DNA of 64,000 nt from Lichenostomus cassidix (GCA_008360975.2 CM039210.1:15936293-16000292), one strand, 5' to 3'. Counted from the stretch's first letter, positions 30,475 through 41,262 are shown. The notes: generated by a model from the letters alone, not told the origin. A program made the numbers and translations.

Positions 30475-33153
30475 TCAACCCCAACTAAGGTCTCCCTGAG
30501 GTATGCATCGTGCTTCTCCATCCTTTTGCATCACCCACCAGGTACACCCTGGTCCCTGAGCGAAAACAACCCCACGGGTGGGTCTGTCTTTGCCTGAGGT
30601 AGAATCAATCCAAACAGTTTTCCCTAGCATGCCTCTCATGTGTACCACTGGAACTTTATCCCCGTCTGCTGTTTGCAGGGGTTCAGATTGGGCAGGGCCA
30701 GCTCGGTTGGTGGAACCTCGGGTGTTAACTAGCCAGGTGGCCTTGGCTAAATGCTGTTCCCAACCTTTAAAAGTCCCCCCGCCTAAAGCTTTCAAGGTGG
30801 TTTTTAGCAGACCATTGCATCGTTCCACTTTGCCAGCAGCAGGTGCATGATAAGGAATGTGGTACACCCACTCAATGCCATGTTCCCTAGCCCAGGTGTT
30901 TATGAGGCTATTTTTAAAATGAGTCCCGTTGTCTGACTCAATTCTCTCAGGGGTACCATGCCTCCACAGGACTTGGTTTTCAAGGCCCAGGATGGTGTTA
31001 CGGGCAGTGGCGTGAGGCACAGGGTAGGTTTCCAGCCACCCCGTGGTGGCTTCTACCATTGTGAGCACGTAGCACTTGCCATGGCGGGTTTGAGGCAGTG
31101 TGATGTAATCAATCTGCCAGGCCTCTCCATACTTATATTTAGACCACCTTCCACCATACCACAGGGGTTTCACCCGCTTGGCTTGCTTGATGGCAGCACA
31201 TGTCTCACAATTATGGATTACCTGGGAGATACAGTCCATGGTTAGATCCACCCCTCGGTCTCGTGCCCACTTGTAGGTGGCATCTCTGCCCTGATGGCCT
31301 GAGGCATCATGGGCCCATCGAGCTAGGAACAGCTCCCCCTTGTGTTGCCAATCCAAATCTATTTGTGACACTTTTATCTTTGCAGCTTTATCCACCTGTT
31401 CGTTGTTTCGGTGTTCCTCATTAGCTCGGCTCTTGGGGACATGGGCATCTACATGACGGACTTTCACAGGTAGTTTCTCCACCCTAGCGGCAATGTCCCG
31501 CCATTCATCAGCAGCCCAGATTGGTCTTCCTCTACGCTGCCAGCTGGCTTTCTTCCACCTTTCCAACCAACCCCATAGAGCATTGGCTACCATCCATGAA
31601 TCAGTGTAGAGGTAAAGCTTTGGCCACTTCTCTCTTTCAGCAATGTCCAGGGCCAGCTGGACAGCTTTGAGTTCAGCAAGTTGACTCGATCCCCCCTCTC
31701 CTTCTGTAGCCTCTGCGACCCGTCGTGTGGGGCTCCATACAGCTGCTTTCCACTTCCTATTTGCCCCCACAATACGACAGGAACCATCAGTGAACAGAGC
31801 GTAGCGTGTTTCATCTTGTGGCAGTTGGTTGTAAGGTGGAGCTTCCTCTGCGCGAGTCACTTGTTCCTGCTCCTCTTCATCCGTGAGGCCAAAGTCTTCA
31901 CCTTCGGGCCAATTTGTAATTATTTCTAAGATCCCAGGGCGATTCGGGTTTCCAATACGGGCGCGCTGTGTGATGAGAGCAATCCATTTGCTCCACGTGA
32001 CATCAGTGGCATGGTGGGTTGATGGAACCTTCCCCTTGAACATCCACCCCAGCACTGGCAGTCGGGGTGCAAGGAGAAGTTGGGCTTCCGTACCAATTAC
32101 CTCTGAGGCGGCTTGGACTCCTTCATAGGCTGCTAGGATTTCCTTCTCAGTGGGAGTATAGTTGGCTTCGGACCCTCTGTAACTTCGGCTCCAGAATCCC
32201 AGTGGTCGACCTCGAGTCTCGCCAGGCACCTTCTGCCACAGGCTCCAGGACAGACCATTTCCCCCGGCTGCAGAGTAGAGCACATTCTTCACTTCTGGTC
32301 CTGTCCTGACTGGGCCAAGGGCTACTGCATGAGCGATCTCCTGCTTGATCTGAGCAAAGGCTTTTTGCTGTTCAGGGCCCCAGCGGAAATCATTCTTCTT
32401 GCGTGTCACCAGGTAGAGAGGACTAACAATTTGGCTGTACTCGGGGATATGCATCCTCCAGAAACCTATGGCGCCTAGGAAGGCTTGTGTCTCCTTCTTG
32501 TTGGTTGGTGGGGACATCGCTGTGATCTTGTTGATGACTTCGGTAGGAATCTGACGTCGGCCATCTTGCCACTTCACTCCTAGGAACTGGATCTCTTGGG
32601 CAGGTCCTTTGACTTTGCTCTTCTTGATGGCGAAGCCGGCTTCCAGGAGAATTTGGATGATTTTCTCTCCTTTCTCAAACACTTCTTCCGCTGTGCTCCC
32701 CCACACAATGATGTCGTCGATGTACTGCAGATGTTCCGGAGCCTCACCCTTTTCCAGAGCAGCCTGGATCAGTCCATGGCAGATGGTGGGACTGTGCTTC
32801 CACCCCTGGGGCAGTCGGGTCCAGGTATACTGCACGCCCCTCCAGGTGAAAGCAAACTGAGGTCTGCACTCTGTTGCCAGAGGAATGGAGAAAAATGCAT
32901 TTGCAATGTCAATAGTGGCATACCACTTTGCTGCCTTGGACTCTAGCTCATACTGGAGCTCCAGCATGTCTGGCACAGCAGCACTCAGAGGTGGAGTCAC
33001 CTCATTCAAGGCACGATAGTCCACAGTCAATCTCCATTCTCCGTCAGATTTGCGCACAGGCCAGATGGGGCTGTTAAAGGATGAGTGGGCCTTGCTGACC
33101 ACCCCTTGGCTCTCCAGCTCACGGATCATCTTGTGGATGGGAACCACAGCATC
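30475..33153 (-). CDS. pol: Pol of provirus F (RT, RNase H, integrase)
   Basis: An open frame of 890 codons after the TGA at 33154-33156. Counting from the codon at 33147: RT has LTVDYRALNE, LPQGWKHSP and an intact YIDD at 142-145. RNase H has FTDGS with Asp453 and YTDS with Asp516. Integrase has His613/His618 and Cys647/Cys650, then Asp680, Asp739 and Glu775 in DD35E spacing. It is the intact counterpart of the A and B remnants and the best template for judging their decay. YIDD and the lack of env fit class III (ERVL, spuma-related) elements. It is made in life as part of a gag-pol polyprotein; here one stop separates it from protease. Confidence 0.9.
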   Translation of the reverse strand, partial: DAVVPIHKMIRELESQGVVSKAHSSFNSPIWPVRKSDGEWRLTVDYRALNEVTPPLSAAVPDMLELQYELESKAAKWYATIDIANAFFSIPLATECRPQFAFTWRGVQYTWTRLPQGWKHSPTICHGLIQAALEKGEAPEHLQYIDDIIVWGSTAEEVFEKGEKIIQILLEAGFAIKKSKVKGPAQEIQFLGVKWQDGRRQIPTEVINKITAMSPPTNKKETQAFLGAIGFWRMHIPEYSQIVSPLYLVTRKKNDFRWGPEQQKAFAQIKQEIAHAVALGPVRTGPEVKNVLYSAAGGNGLSWSLWQKVPGETRGRPLGFWSRSYRGSEANYTPTEKEILAAYEGVQAASEVIGTEAQLLLAPRLPVLGWMFKGKVPSTHHATDVTWSKWIALITQRARIGNPNRPGILEIITNWPEGEDFGLTDEEEQEQVTRAEEAPPYNQLPQDETRYALFTDGSCRIVGANRKWKAAVWSPTRRVAEATEGEGGSSQLAELKAVQLALDIAEREKWPKLYLYTDSWMVANALWGWLERWKKASWQRRGRPIWAADEWRDIAARVEKLPVKVRHVDAHVPKSRANEEHRNNEQVDKAAKIKVSQIDLDWQHKGELFLARWAHDASGHQGRDATYKWARDRGVDLTMDCISQVIHNCETCAAIKQAKRVKPLWYGGRWSKYKYGEAWQIDYITLPQTRHGKCYVLTMVEATTGWLETYPVPHATARNTILGLENQVLWRHGTPERIESDNGTHFKNSLINTWAREHGIEWVYHIPYHAPAAGKVERCNGLLKTTLKALGGGTFKGWEQHLAKATWLVNTRGSTNRAGPAQSEPLQTADGDKVPVVHMRGMLGKTVWIDSTSGKDRPTRGVVFAQGPGCTWWVMQKDGEARCIPQGDLSWG

Positions 33154-33657
33154 TCAATTAGTCCTGTATTGCCGGCGGTGCACTGTCGAGGTGGCAATTG
33201 GTACTTTTTGGTCCTCCACCTTTAAAAGTCCGACTGCAGAAGGGTTCTCTGATAGTCCAGGCAAGGTGTTCAATTGCCTCACGCCCTCTGCCTCGACAGC
33301 AGCTATTCCAAAAGCCCACTTGAGTCCTTTCGGGTCTTTGAAATAGCCGTTACGGAGGAAGTCTATGCCCAGAATACATGGAGCCTCAGGACCAGTCACA
33401 ATGGGATGTTTTTGCCACTCCCTCCCCGTCAGGCTCACCTCGGCTTCAACCAGGGTCAACTGCTGTGATCCCCCCGTAACCCCAGCAATAGAGATGGATT
33501 CTGCTCCCGCAAGTCCCGATGGCATTAGGGTACACTGCGCACCTGTATCAACTAGTGCTTCATATTTTTGTGGCTCTGATGCGCCAGGCCATCGAATCCA
33601 CACAGTCCAAAAAACACGGTTTTCCCGTACCTCTACCTGGCTAGAGGCAGGGCCCCT
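33154..33657 (-). pseudogene. Protease of provirus F, ended by a premature TGA
   Basis: It continues in the gag frame after UAG 33658-33660. It carries the active-site DTGAQCTLMPS stretch near 33545 and a GIDFLRNGYFKDP segment. The frame ends at TGA 33154-33156 in the linker before RT, where copies A and B encode Arg or Asp-type residues and stay open. The enzyme cleaves the gag-pol precursor in this family. Confidence 0.82.
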
Positions 33658-35529
33658 CTAGCACTGGTTATCATTCCCTTCCTGGTCATACATTCCAGAG
33701 GTTCCTTCAAGGGGTTCTGACCCATCATCTTCCCTTCTATTGTACCCAGCAGGTCGGCCACGGGAAGCTGAGGCTACCTTCGCTTTAGCAGAGCCCCCTC
33801 GGTCAGCATTTCCCTCCTTAAGCTGACGCACCCGTGCTGCCAGGGCAGTAGTGGGCTTCCCATCCCACCTCCTCATGTCTTCCCCATGGTCATGCAGAAA
33901 AAACCACAACTCAGCTCATGGGGTGTACCCTCTCTCCCTAGCTGGGGGACGTCGGGCTCTGGTATTGGGACCCATGACTCTCACTGGTGCCACATTGATC
34001 CTCCTCATCTCGTCCCTAATCTCCTCCCTCAGGTCCTTCATCTCCTCTTTCATCTCCTCCCTGAGGTCTTCAACCACAGCAGAGACCCGAGCCTGCATCG
34101 GGTCACTGATCACACTTGCATAATACCTGAGCCTGTCAGCTATTGAACCCACCGTCTCTCGATTGCCATCAACATTAATAGTTGCAAGGAAAGGGGCATG
34201 ATGCTCTGGCCCTCGCCTTGTAAGGCTCCACATCATTTGCGCGGTGCACCTGACCTTATCAGGGTCATTTTCGTGCTGTCCATCCCCCCCAAAGAGCATC
34301 TCCATTATGGCTGCTTCTCTCAGCCGTTGGATCCCTTCCTCAATGGTCTTCCAAGTCAATTTACGGTGGGGATCCTGCATTCTGTCTTTGTTGTCAAACT
34401 TCTCTCTTACACCCATTAAAAGCCTCTCCCAGAGAGAAAGGGGCCCTGGCTCCCTTGCGAACACTTTGTCAACAGCCGGGTCTTGGGCCAAGGGTCCCAA
34501 ATTCCTTGCTTCATTATTATCCAGCTGCACTCCTGGGCCCATAAGGTCCCAAACCCGAAGTAACCAGGTTACGAAAGCTTCGTGCGCCCGTCTCTTAACA
34601 TCATCTCGCAGATTACGGAGAGTATCGAAGTGGAAGGACTCAGTGATGATTATGGGCTCAGATTCTACTGCTGGTTGTGAGGGCAATGGCTCCCCATCAT
34701 CATTAACTGGGCATACTGATTTGGTCTTATACTTTGTACGCACCAGAGGGGCAACTTTGGCTGGCTGTGGCTGCTCTTGGGATTCAGCTGGAACCTGGAT
34801 GGTCGCAACATCTGTGGGTTCCACTGCTGCACCATCAGACTCTTTCCCTTTGGGGCGAGGAGAGGGTTTTACACCTGCTAGGGAGATGTATTCCTTCAGC
34901 AGCTGGTGTATTCTGTGTATCATCTCCTCCACTGGCACCCCCACCCATTCTGGACGGTTTGTTTCTGAGGCAGGCTGTTGGACAGAGTCAGGCTGTGGGG
35001 TATCCCCAGGCTCTGCGACAGCCTTGGGCTCTGTGGCTGCATCCCTATTCCCTGGCACAGGTGTTGGAATGGTTACCCAGGGTATTTTCACCTTATTCCG
35101 GAATGCAAGGTAGGATAAACCTATCAGCCACAGCAACACCAGGCACTGTATGATATCATAAGCATTTAGAGAGTTTCCAAACCTTTCGAGCATTAGTTGG
35201 GTAGGCCCAAAGTAATGAATAAAAGGTTGAGAAAAACCTTCTCCTGGTGTTATCTCCTCACAAAAGGTACCATTACCAAACAAACTCCAAAAACATGTAC
35301 TGACGGTGTCAAAAAACTGTAGCCATGTGCCTGCTGTTAAAATGAACTGAAAGATCCAGAAGTTCTTCACCCTATTGGCCCATTGTGCAAACTGGATGAC
35401 AGCCACAATAACCTTAGTTATAGGACCCATGTTTAGGTAGGGAGCTGCAAATGGGAAAAATGTGGTCACAATTATGTGCCAACCAAACCAGGGTATACTC
35501 AACATAACACCACTTAATGAGGTTTTCAT
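33658..35529 (-). pseudogene. gag: Gag of provirus F with hydrophobic N-terminal module
   Basis: The first ATG is at 35527-35529. Residues 8-30, 57-72 and 124-143 are strongly hydrophobic, the last followed by basic RNKVK, giving a membrane-protein look. NGT at 86-88 is a possible glycosylation site. A long proline/acid-rich linker, a capsid-like helical region and a Glu/Lys/Arg coiled-coil-like stretch (LREEMKEEMKDLREE) follow, then RRPPARER. One TGA at 33913-33915 interrupts the frame near the C-terminus. It would end at UAG 33658-33660, the point of suppression into pol. No zinc knuckle is seen. Fragments of the same N-terminal module occur in provirus A (2115-2300 and 3707-3894). Confidence 0.75.
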
Positions 35530-35591
35530 GTTCACCACACTAAGATAGGTCTCACAGAAACTGCTATTCCTTTTTCTTCCAATGCCCTCGA

Positions 35592-35609
35592 GCCCCACGT
35601 TGGGCGCCA
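35592..35609 (-). other. Primer binding site of provirus F, tRNA-Lys(1,2) type
   Basis: The minus strand reads TGGCGCCCAACGTGGGGC, the sequence used by tRNA-Lys(1,2)-primed retroviruses including spumaviruses. It stands five bases inside the 5' LTR end at 35615. Confidence 0.85.
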
Positions 35610-35614
35610 AGATC

Positions 35615-36478
35615 TGTCTTGGTTTGAAAGACAGGTGTCTGCCAAGAGAGGTTGAACCCTCCCCTAGAGCAGAGGATGTGATTTTCCTTCCCCTCCTCCC
35701 TCCGAATTATTTAATTTTGTAAATCAAGGGCTTTCAGGCAAAGGTATGGGAAAAAGGAGTATCAGTTCTTTACTAGTATCGATAAACAAACAATAACAAT
35801 AATAGCAAACCACAACTAGAACCAGAAAACCAAACAGCAGATAACGTGAGCTGCTGAGCCTTCTCCTGTGTGGTGCAATCACGGTTGCAAGCAGCAGGGG
35901 CGCTGTTGAGCTCCCGGCCGGCCAGGGCAGGTGCGATGACTCCTGAGCGGCTGCAGGTGGCGCTGTGGCGCAGGGTCAGGTCACTGTCTGGCAACTGCAA
36001 TGGCGGACGGGCTGAGAAACACGCAGCGCAGCAGGAAACAGCTCAGGGCAGCGAGAGAACAGGGCAGTAGGAGCGGGCGCTCTCTCTCTCCGGCCAGCGA
36101 GAATTTCTGCAGTCACAGCAGACGCCGCGGTCTCGTGCGGCAGAGGGCGGGGGCAGGCAGCAGGGGCCGCGGGACTCTCCCGGCAGCAGCCACGAGGGAA
36201 CGCAGCCCGGGGGGGGAAAACGTGCCCTTCCTCGTGAGGAGAAAAGTTGAATCAAAGCTCACCCAGCCAGGAGAGAAGAGAAACAGGGCACAGTTGGATT
36301 TCCTCTGGTAGCAGCTGGAAAGCAAAGAGCCAGCAGCCTCTACCCTCAGCGTCCGAACCACGAGAGAGAGTGTTCCCAGGGCCGGCTCTTCCCTTACCTT
36401 GCCCTGCCCAAAAACCTAGCTTTTGTCTTTTACAAAAGCCTTGATCGCTCTGAACATCGGACTATTTGTTGCTTAGTA
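35615..36478 (-). mobile_element. 5' LTR of provirus F, cut by assembly gap
   Basis: It matches 29446-30338. About 29 bases of its U3 start should lie inside the run of N. It contains CTCTCTCTC and GC-rich blocks near 36080-36220, like its partner. Confidence 0.88.
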
Positions 36479-36978
36479 NNNNNNNNNNNNNNNNNNNNNN
36501 NNNNNNNNNNNNNNNNNNNNNNNNNNNNNNNNNNNNNNNNNNNNNNNNNNNNNNNNNNNNNNNNNNNNNNNNNNNNNNNNNNNNNNNNNNNNNNNNNNNN
36601 NNNNNNNNNNNNNNNNNNNNNNNNNNNNNNNNNNNNNNNNNNNNNNNNNNNNNNNNNNNNNNNNNNNNNNNNNNNNNNNNNNNNNNNNNNNNNNNNNNNN
36701 NNNNNNNNNNNNNNNNNNNNNNNNNNNNNNNNNNNNNNNNNNNNNNNNNNNNNNNNNNNNNNNNNNNNNNNNNNNNNNNNNNNNNNNNNNNNNNNNNNNN
36801 NNNNNNNNNNNNNNNNNNNNNNNNNNNNNNNNNNNNNNNNNNNNNNNNNNNNNNNNNNNNNNNNNNNNNNNNNNNNNNNNNNNNNNNNNNNNNNNNNNNN
36901 NNNNNNNNNNNNNNNNNNNNNNNNNNNNNNNNNNNNNNNNNNNNNNNNNNNNNNNNNNNNNNNNNNNNNNNNNNNNNN
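36479..36978. other. Assembly gap (500 N)
   Basis: Exactly 500 N, the usual placeholder for a gap of unknown size. It hides the start of the provirus F LTR, its target duplication and the upstream part of remnant H. Open frames drawn across it are meaningless. Confidence 0.98.
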
Positions 36979-36986
36979 GGGACCAT

Positions 36987-37346
36987 GTGGTCAAATGTAA
37001 TACCCCTAATTGTAATTGCTATCCCTTTGTATGTTTTGTATGCAAAGTATGTAGAGAAAAGTGGTGGACCCATTGCACCAAGGGAAGGCCTCCTATGGAG
37101 GTCTGCCCAACCTGCTATAAAGCAGAATGTAAGCAAACCGAGCATTTGTTACGATTGGCTGTTAAATTGGGGAGATTACGACAGGGGACGCCCGAATGGT
37201 GGGATATTTACCTCCATGGGATTCGCCCTAAATTTTATTGTTACCACTCCAATGAACCTAAGCCGATAGTGGCAGAAATCATTGGAGGAGACTGTAGAAA
37301 AAAAAAAAAATGTGGCTCACTTACCCTGCCATGGTCCAGTGGTTAA
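36987..37346 (+). CDS. Cysteine-rich ORF upstream of env in remnant H
   Basis: I do not recognise this 119-codon frame. The first 50 residues hold 11 cysteines in metal-binding-like pairs (CNCYPFVCFVCKVC, then HC, EVCPTC, AEC), with aromatic and basic residues between them. A helical stretch (HLLRLAVKLGRL) and a C-terminal YLHGIRPKFYCY segment follow. It ends shortly after a run of 13 A (37299-37311), where a frame change is possible. It lies between the gap and a gamma-like env, so it could be an accessory gene, an alternative env leader or the tail of a larger protein hidden in the gap. An overlapping hydrophobic frame (MWSNVIPLIVIAIPLYVLYA, 36983) competes for the same DNA. Confidence 0.45.
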   Translation: MVKCNTPNCNCYPFVCFVCKVCREKWWTHCTKGRPPMEVCPTCYKAECKQTEHLLRLAVKLGRLRQGTPEWWDIYLHGIRPKFYCYHSNEPKPIVAEIIGGDCRKKKKCGSLTLPWSSG

Positions 37347-37850
37347 ACATAAAAACTGAGACAGTTATAAAAACAGATCATTTACCCCGGAGCCCCCCCG
37401 AGGAATATCCTTGCTGCCAAGAAGATGGTGACCCCCGTGGCTCGCAGCAACCGAGTCGACGGGCGAGGCAGAGGGATTGAACCTGGGAGAGTAAAGACAG
37501 TCCGTGGGACTATGAAAAGATCTGGACCGAGCTGCCCCAAGTCTTGGAAGGACTTTAAAAGGGTTCAAGAGCCCAAGCAGCAAAGTGGGTATCAAATACA
37601 GGTAAGAAGTACATGTTCAGCCATGGGACCATCACTTACATGATGTATATATATGTGTAGCTTAATTTTGTTAAAATGTATCATGAGTAGCACTAGCCAT
37701 CATCCTCATGAACTGTTTAAATGGTCTCTGATCCGATGGGAAGATCAACACATCATACAAACACAAACTACTGTGGGAAACCCCTCTTTTCAGATCCCAG
37801 TCGGGTCATTAGGACCATACTAGTATCTGAATCGTACTACAGATTACTAT
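37347..37850 (+). pseudogene. Remnant H: broken region with splice-donor-like site and env start of homology
   Basis: Short frames follow: an acidic/proline piece (SPPEEYPCCQEDGD near 37387) and a donor-like ACAG/GTAAGAAG near 37598-37609. Between 37680 and 37850, fragments resembling the middle of a gamma-type surface subunit (GNPSFQIPVGSLG near 37777) appear in an interrupted frame. No complete gene. Confidence 0.4.
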
Positions 37851-38132
37851 ATGTGCCCAAGTTCAAATCCTGGTCTTGAGTACTGTAATCAACCAACAGC
37901 TTATTATTGTGCACATTGGGAGTGTGTAACTGTAGCAGGAAGTTGGACTCCCAGGAACAGTGACAAACATATTTCCACAGGATGGTATCCTCAAGGGTGT
38001 ACATCACCTACTAAGTACAATTATATTGACACTGGGAACTCAACCATAGCAACATTGCTAGCTTTAAGAGCTACTAGAGCCAGTACAGGTATAGCATCTC
38101 TTGTAAACAAAAATTTACTGCTCTGCGGGTAA
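37851..38132 (+). pseudogene. Gamma-like env remnant of H: surface subunit piece fused to fusion-peptide region
   Basis: This open piece has the spaced cysteine/aromatic pattern of a gamma-type surface subunit (YYCAHWECV near 37903), then jumps to a small-residue hydrophobic stretch (ATRASTGIASLV near 38073) like the start of a transmembrane subunit. It ends at a TAA at 38130-38132. Most of the surface subunit and the cleavage site are deleted. It cannot mediate entry. Confidence 0.65.
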
Positions 38133-38534
38133 TATGCTGACCACACAGGGGTAGTGAGAGATGCTATGTCTGAACTCCGTAAAAGATTAGAAAAACGCAA
38201 AAGAGAAAGAGAAAACACCCGGAATTGGTATGAAAGCTGGTTCAATACATCCCCGTGGCTTACAACCATGTTATCTACCCTAGCGGGACCTCTGGTTGTA
38301 CTAATATTGACACTTACATTTGGACCATGTATATTCAATCAACTTTTAAGTATAGTTAAAGGAAGATTGGAAGCAGCACACCTAATGCTAGTTAAGGCTA
38401 AACTAGAGATAATACCCGATCAGCAAGAATATGATATGGCCGAAGAACTGATCCTTAGCACAGAGGCCTTAAGGCGATTTAGTGAACAAAATGGTATTAA
38501 AGAAAGGGGGGGGATTGTGATAGATAAGGATTGA
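38133..38534 (+). pseudogene. Gamma-like env remnant of H: membrane anchor and tail
   Basis: The frame continues after the TAA with a charged helix ([14 protein letters not shown]), an aromatic membrane-proximal stretch (WFNTSPWL), a 25-residue hydrophobic anchor ending LTFGPCIFN, and a cytoplasmic tail to 38534. The immunosuppressive and cysteine-loop region that should precede it is deleted. A polypurine tract overlaps the last codons. Confidence 0.75.
38501..38514 (+). other. Polypurine tract of remnant H
   Basis: AGAAAGGGGGGGGA stands directly before the LTR start. It primes plus-strand DNA synthesis in retroviruses. Confidence 0.75.
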
Positions 38535-38941
38535 TTCTCTAAATCGCAACAGGAAAACAGGGCCCCCACGGGCCAAAGACCTCCTGCTGGCATAAGCAGA
38601 ACTTAAGCATCCTGTTTACACAAGGCTTATACAAAACTTGCAAGGTTTAGGAAGAAGGGCAGGCTGCGAACGTGACTACGACCTTTTGGAAGGCAGCGGC
38701 GGACCCTCTAGCAACAGCAACAGACTACGCAGACACAGCCTTATCTCCAACAAATGACACGTAACCCGGAAAAAGGGACTGCATAAAACCTCGGCACACA
38801 CAAACCTCTGCGCGGTGTGTCTTAGGCAGAGCAAAGGAGCCTGCCTAGCCCGCCCAGCACTGCTTTGACCTGTATCCGCTTGCTTGAATAAATTACAAAT
38901 TACTGAATTGGAATTGTCTCTGATTGACTTATTGAGACCCA
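38516..38941 (+). mobile_element. 3' LTR of remnant H
   Basis: It begins TGTGATAGATAAGG after the polypurine tract. A TATA-like GCATAAAACC lies near 38782 and AATAAA at about 38888. The likely end is GACCCA at 38941. It differs from the LTR of ERV C, so H is a separate element and not the 3' half of C. Confidence 0.65.
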
Positions 38942-41262
38942 ATTTATAACTGTGGTATGTTAATCCAATCTCCGTAGGGTGATACTATATCTCTTAAAAA
39001 AATTAAAGAAAGCTCCTTTCTCTAGGTAAAGTCAAGTAAAACTAGCTAGAGAGATACAATAAAATTTCTAAAGTTATATTGTTTCTGACACTGGTGGGAT
39101 CCATGGAGTTGTGATATTTTCTTTAATCTGTCTCTGTCACTCTCTTTCTGTCCCTTCACCTCTTTTCTATTCCTTTCTCTTCCTTCTTCCCTCTCTCTCT
39201 CTCTCATACTTACTATTAAATAAAATCCATACTATTGACATCGGCATATGGTCTTGTTTGCACCTTAATTCGGGCAGAGGCATTTCTAATAACTTTAAAA
39301 ACTGGACCATAACACCTGTTAACACCATCTCTTTTTTGCATGCCAAAAGACTAATGCTAAAAGCAATGCCTTTGTGACACTTCATATTACAGAAGGATAG
39401 CAGAGTTCTTCATGTTTTTATCTTAGGGCTTCTTTGGAATCACAATAGGGGGCAGACGATTTGAAAGCACACAACAGATGCATTGTTCTGCTCTAATTTT
39501 TAACTTGAGCCTTATATCTTTATTGCACTTTTTAGTCACTTTTGACCCAGATGGATCCTTAGTCTAGCTTTGCTGAACTAAATGGATTTACACTGGGAAT
39601 TAATTTGGCTCATTAAAGTAACATCTATCCAGATGTTTTCTTCATTTTAAAAGAGTGAAAAATTACTCCCATAAATAATACTCCCTCAGGGAAAGGGAGA
39701 TGAAAAAAATACAGAGAGAAATGAGAGAGATAAAAATACAGAGAGATAAAGAAGTACAAACAACAAAACTTTCCAATAACTATGATGGAGCCCATGCAGG
39801 AACAAGTTTTCTGGCAGGACCTGTGGCTATTTAGGGGACTCACACTGGAGTAGTCCATTTCTGAAGGACTGCACCCCATGGAAAGGACCCACAAAGAGAA
39901 GTTAAGTGGAAGATTGTGTCCTGTGGAAGGGACCCCACGATGGAACAGGGGAAGAGTGTGAGTAGGAAGGAGCAGCAAAAACATGTGATGAACTGACTGA
40001 TCCTTGCTCCCTACCCCCCTCTGCCACTTAGTGGGAGAAGGCAGAGAAATCAGGATTGAATGTGACCCCATGAAGAAAAGAGGGGTGAGGGGGAAAGTGT
40101 TTTAAGACTTGTTCTTATTTTTCATTACCATACTCTGACTTCTGATTGGCAATAAACTAATTTCCTGGAGTTCAGTCTGTTTTACCCATGATGGTAATTT
40201 CTGAGTCATCTCCCTGTCCTTATCTCAACCTATGAGCCTTTAGTTATATTTTCTCTCCCTCATCCTGTTGAGGAGGGGGAGTGAAGAGGCTTAATGGGCA
40301 CCTGCCATCCAGCCAATGCTAGCCCACCACAGGTTGCCATGTAACATGTTGCACAAATATTTGAAGTTTTTTCCTGTACAGGTCAAAGAACCATTGGGAC
40401 AAAAATGGTAACTTAAAGGAAGAGAGATTTGTTTGAAATGCAATAAAGAGAACTGAAGGGCATGAAAGTAGCTGAAAAATGATACTGTGTTTGACTGTCT
40501 AGGAAATGGATGTATGTTTCTGGGATATCTTGCCTGTTTCCTAAAGAATGAGATATATGTGTATTGCTTAATCTAGCCTCATATCTGGGTAGCAGTGATA
40601 ACAAGGTTATGTCTATTCTAATGGGTTTCTTAAAATTTGTCAATTGTGCAACATCAGGGATTCTAGGGAGAGCACCAGTATAGGTGAGATTTCTTTATCA
40701 GTGGTATTTAATAATGCATGATACAATCTTCTTTAGCTTGCTTGCTGTAAAGGTCCTACTGAGTCCATATAAGTTCTTAAAAAAAATTGATTTTGCTCAG
40801 TGATTAAAACTTTGGTCTCCTTTTTTTGTGTGTTAGTATAGATTCTTTTAAAAATATCATTTAAACAACACTAGAATTAAAATACTAGGGCACTAAAGCC
40901 ATGTTTGTTAGAGTTCAACCCACCCATTAAATAATTTTTCTTTCAGTTAATAAAATAGGCATGTTTCAATTGCATATTTTTATAAATACCACCAAATTCT
41001 TACCAGCAATAAAACCTCATGGCAGAGTTCCATGGGTGAACTGTGAATTTTCTGCAAAATATATACATATTTTGAGAGTTTTAAATTCAGAAGTTCTAAA
41101 TGTGTCTCAAAATTTCACTTTCCAAGTAAGTCAGATCTCTTATTGTTCTTATAATACTTATACTAGGAACGAGATTAATGCTGTTCAACTAGCTCTAGTT
41201 TAGAATTTATTTTCTTTGGTATTCTCTGTATGCCAAAAATATATGATTAAGTTTAAACAGAC
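38942..41262. other. No gene seen: AT-rich noncoding DNA
   Basis: About 2.3 kb without convincing coding frames or recognisable repeats. It contains a pyrimidine-rich, CT-repeat stretch (39120-39210) and several AATAAA-type strings. It may be host intergenic or intronic sequence. Confidence 0.5.

Larger units (their letters stand above)
29446..36478 (-). mobile_element. ERVL-type provirus F (minus), nearly intact
   Basis: Order on the minus strand: 5' LTR (36478 down to 35615, cut by the gap), primer site, gag, UAG, protease, RT-RNase H-integrase, 3' LTR (30338 down to 29446). The two LTRs differ by roughly a dozen substitutions and one 4-base indel over about 860 compared bases (counted by eye), so the insertion is young. 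CACTC at 29441-29445 should be one target duplication; its partner is hidden by the assembly gap. The only breaks seen are two TGA codons in place of Arg-type codons (33913-33915 and 33154-33156). No env. Confidence 0.88.

Noticed and set aside
34244..35113. 289-codon plus-strand open frame
   Set aside because: It lies antisense to provirus F gag, whose frame has family homologues; the plus frame is a codon-bias shadow.
36466..37269. Open frames of 173-267 codons around 36500-37100
   Set aside because: They are mostly translated N from the assembly gap.
19234..38941. ERV C and remnant H as one provirus
   Set aside because: The LTRs at 19234-19717 and 38516-38941 show no similarity, and a separate minus pol remnant plus provirus F lie between.
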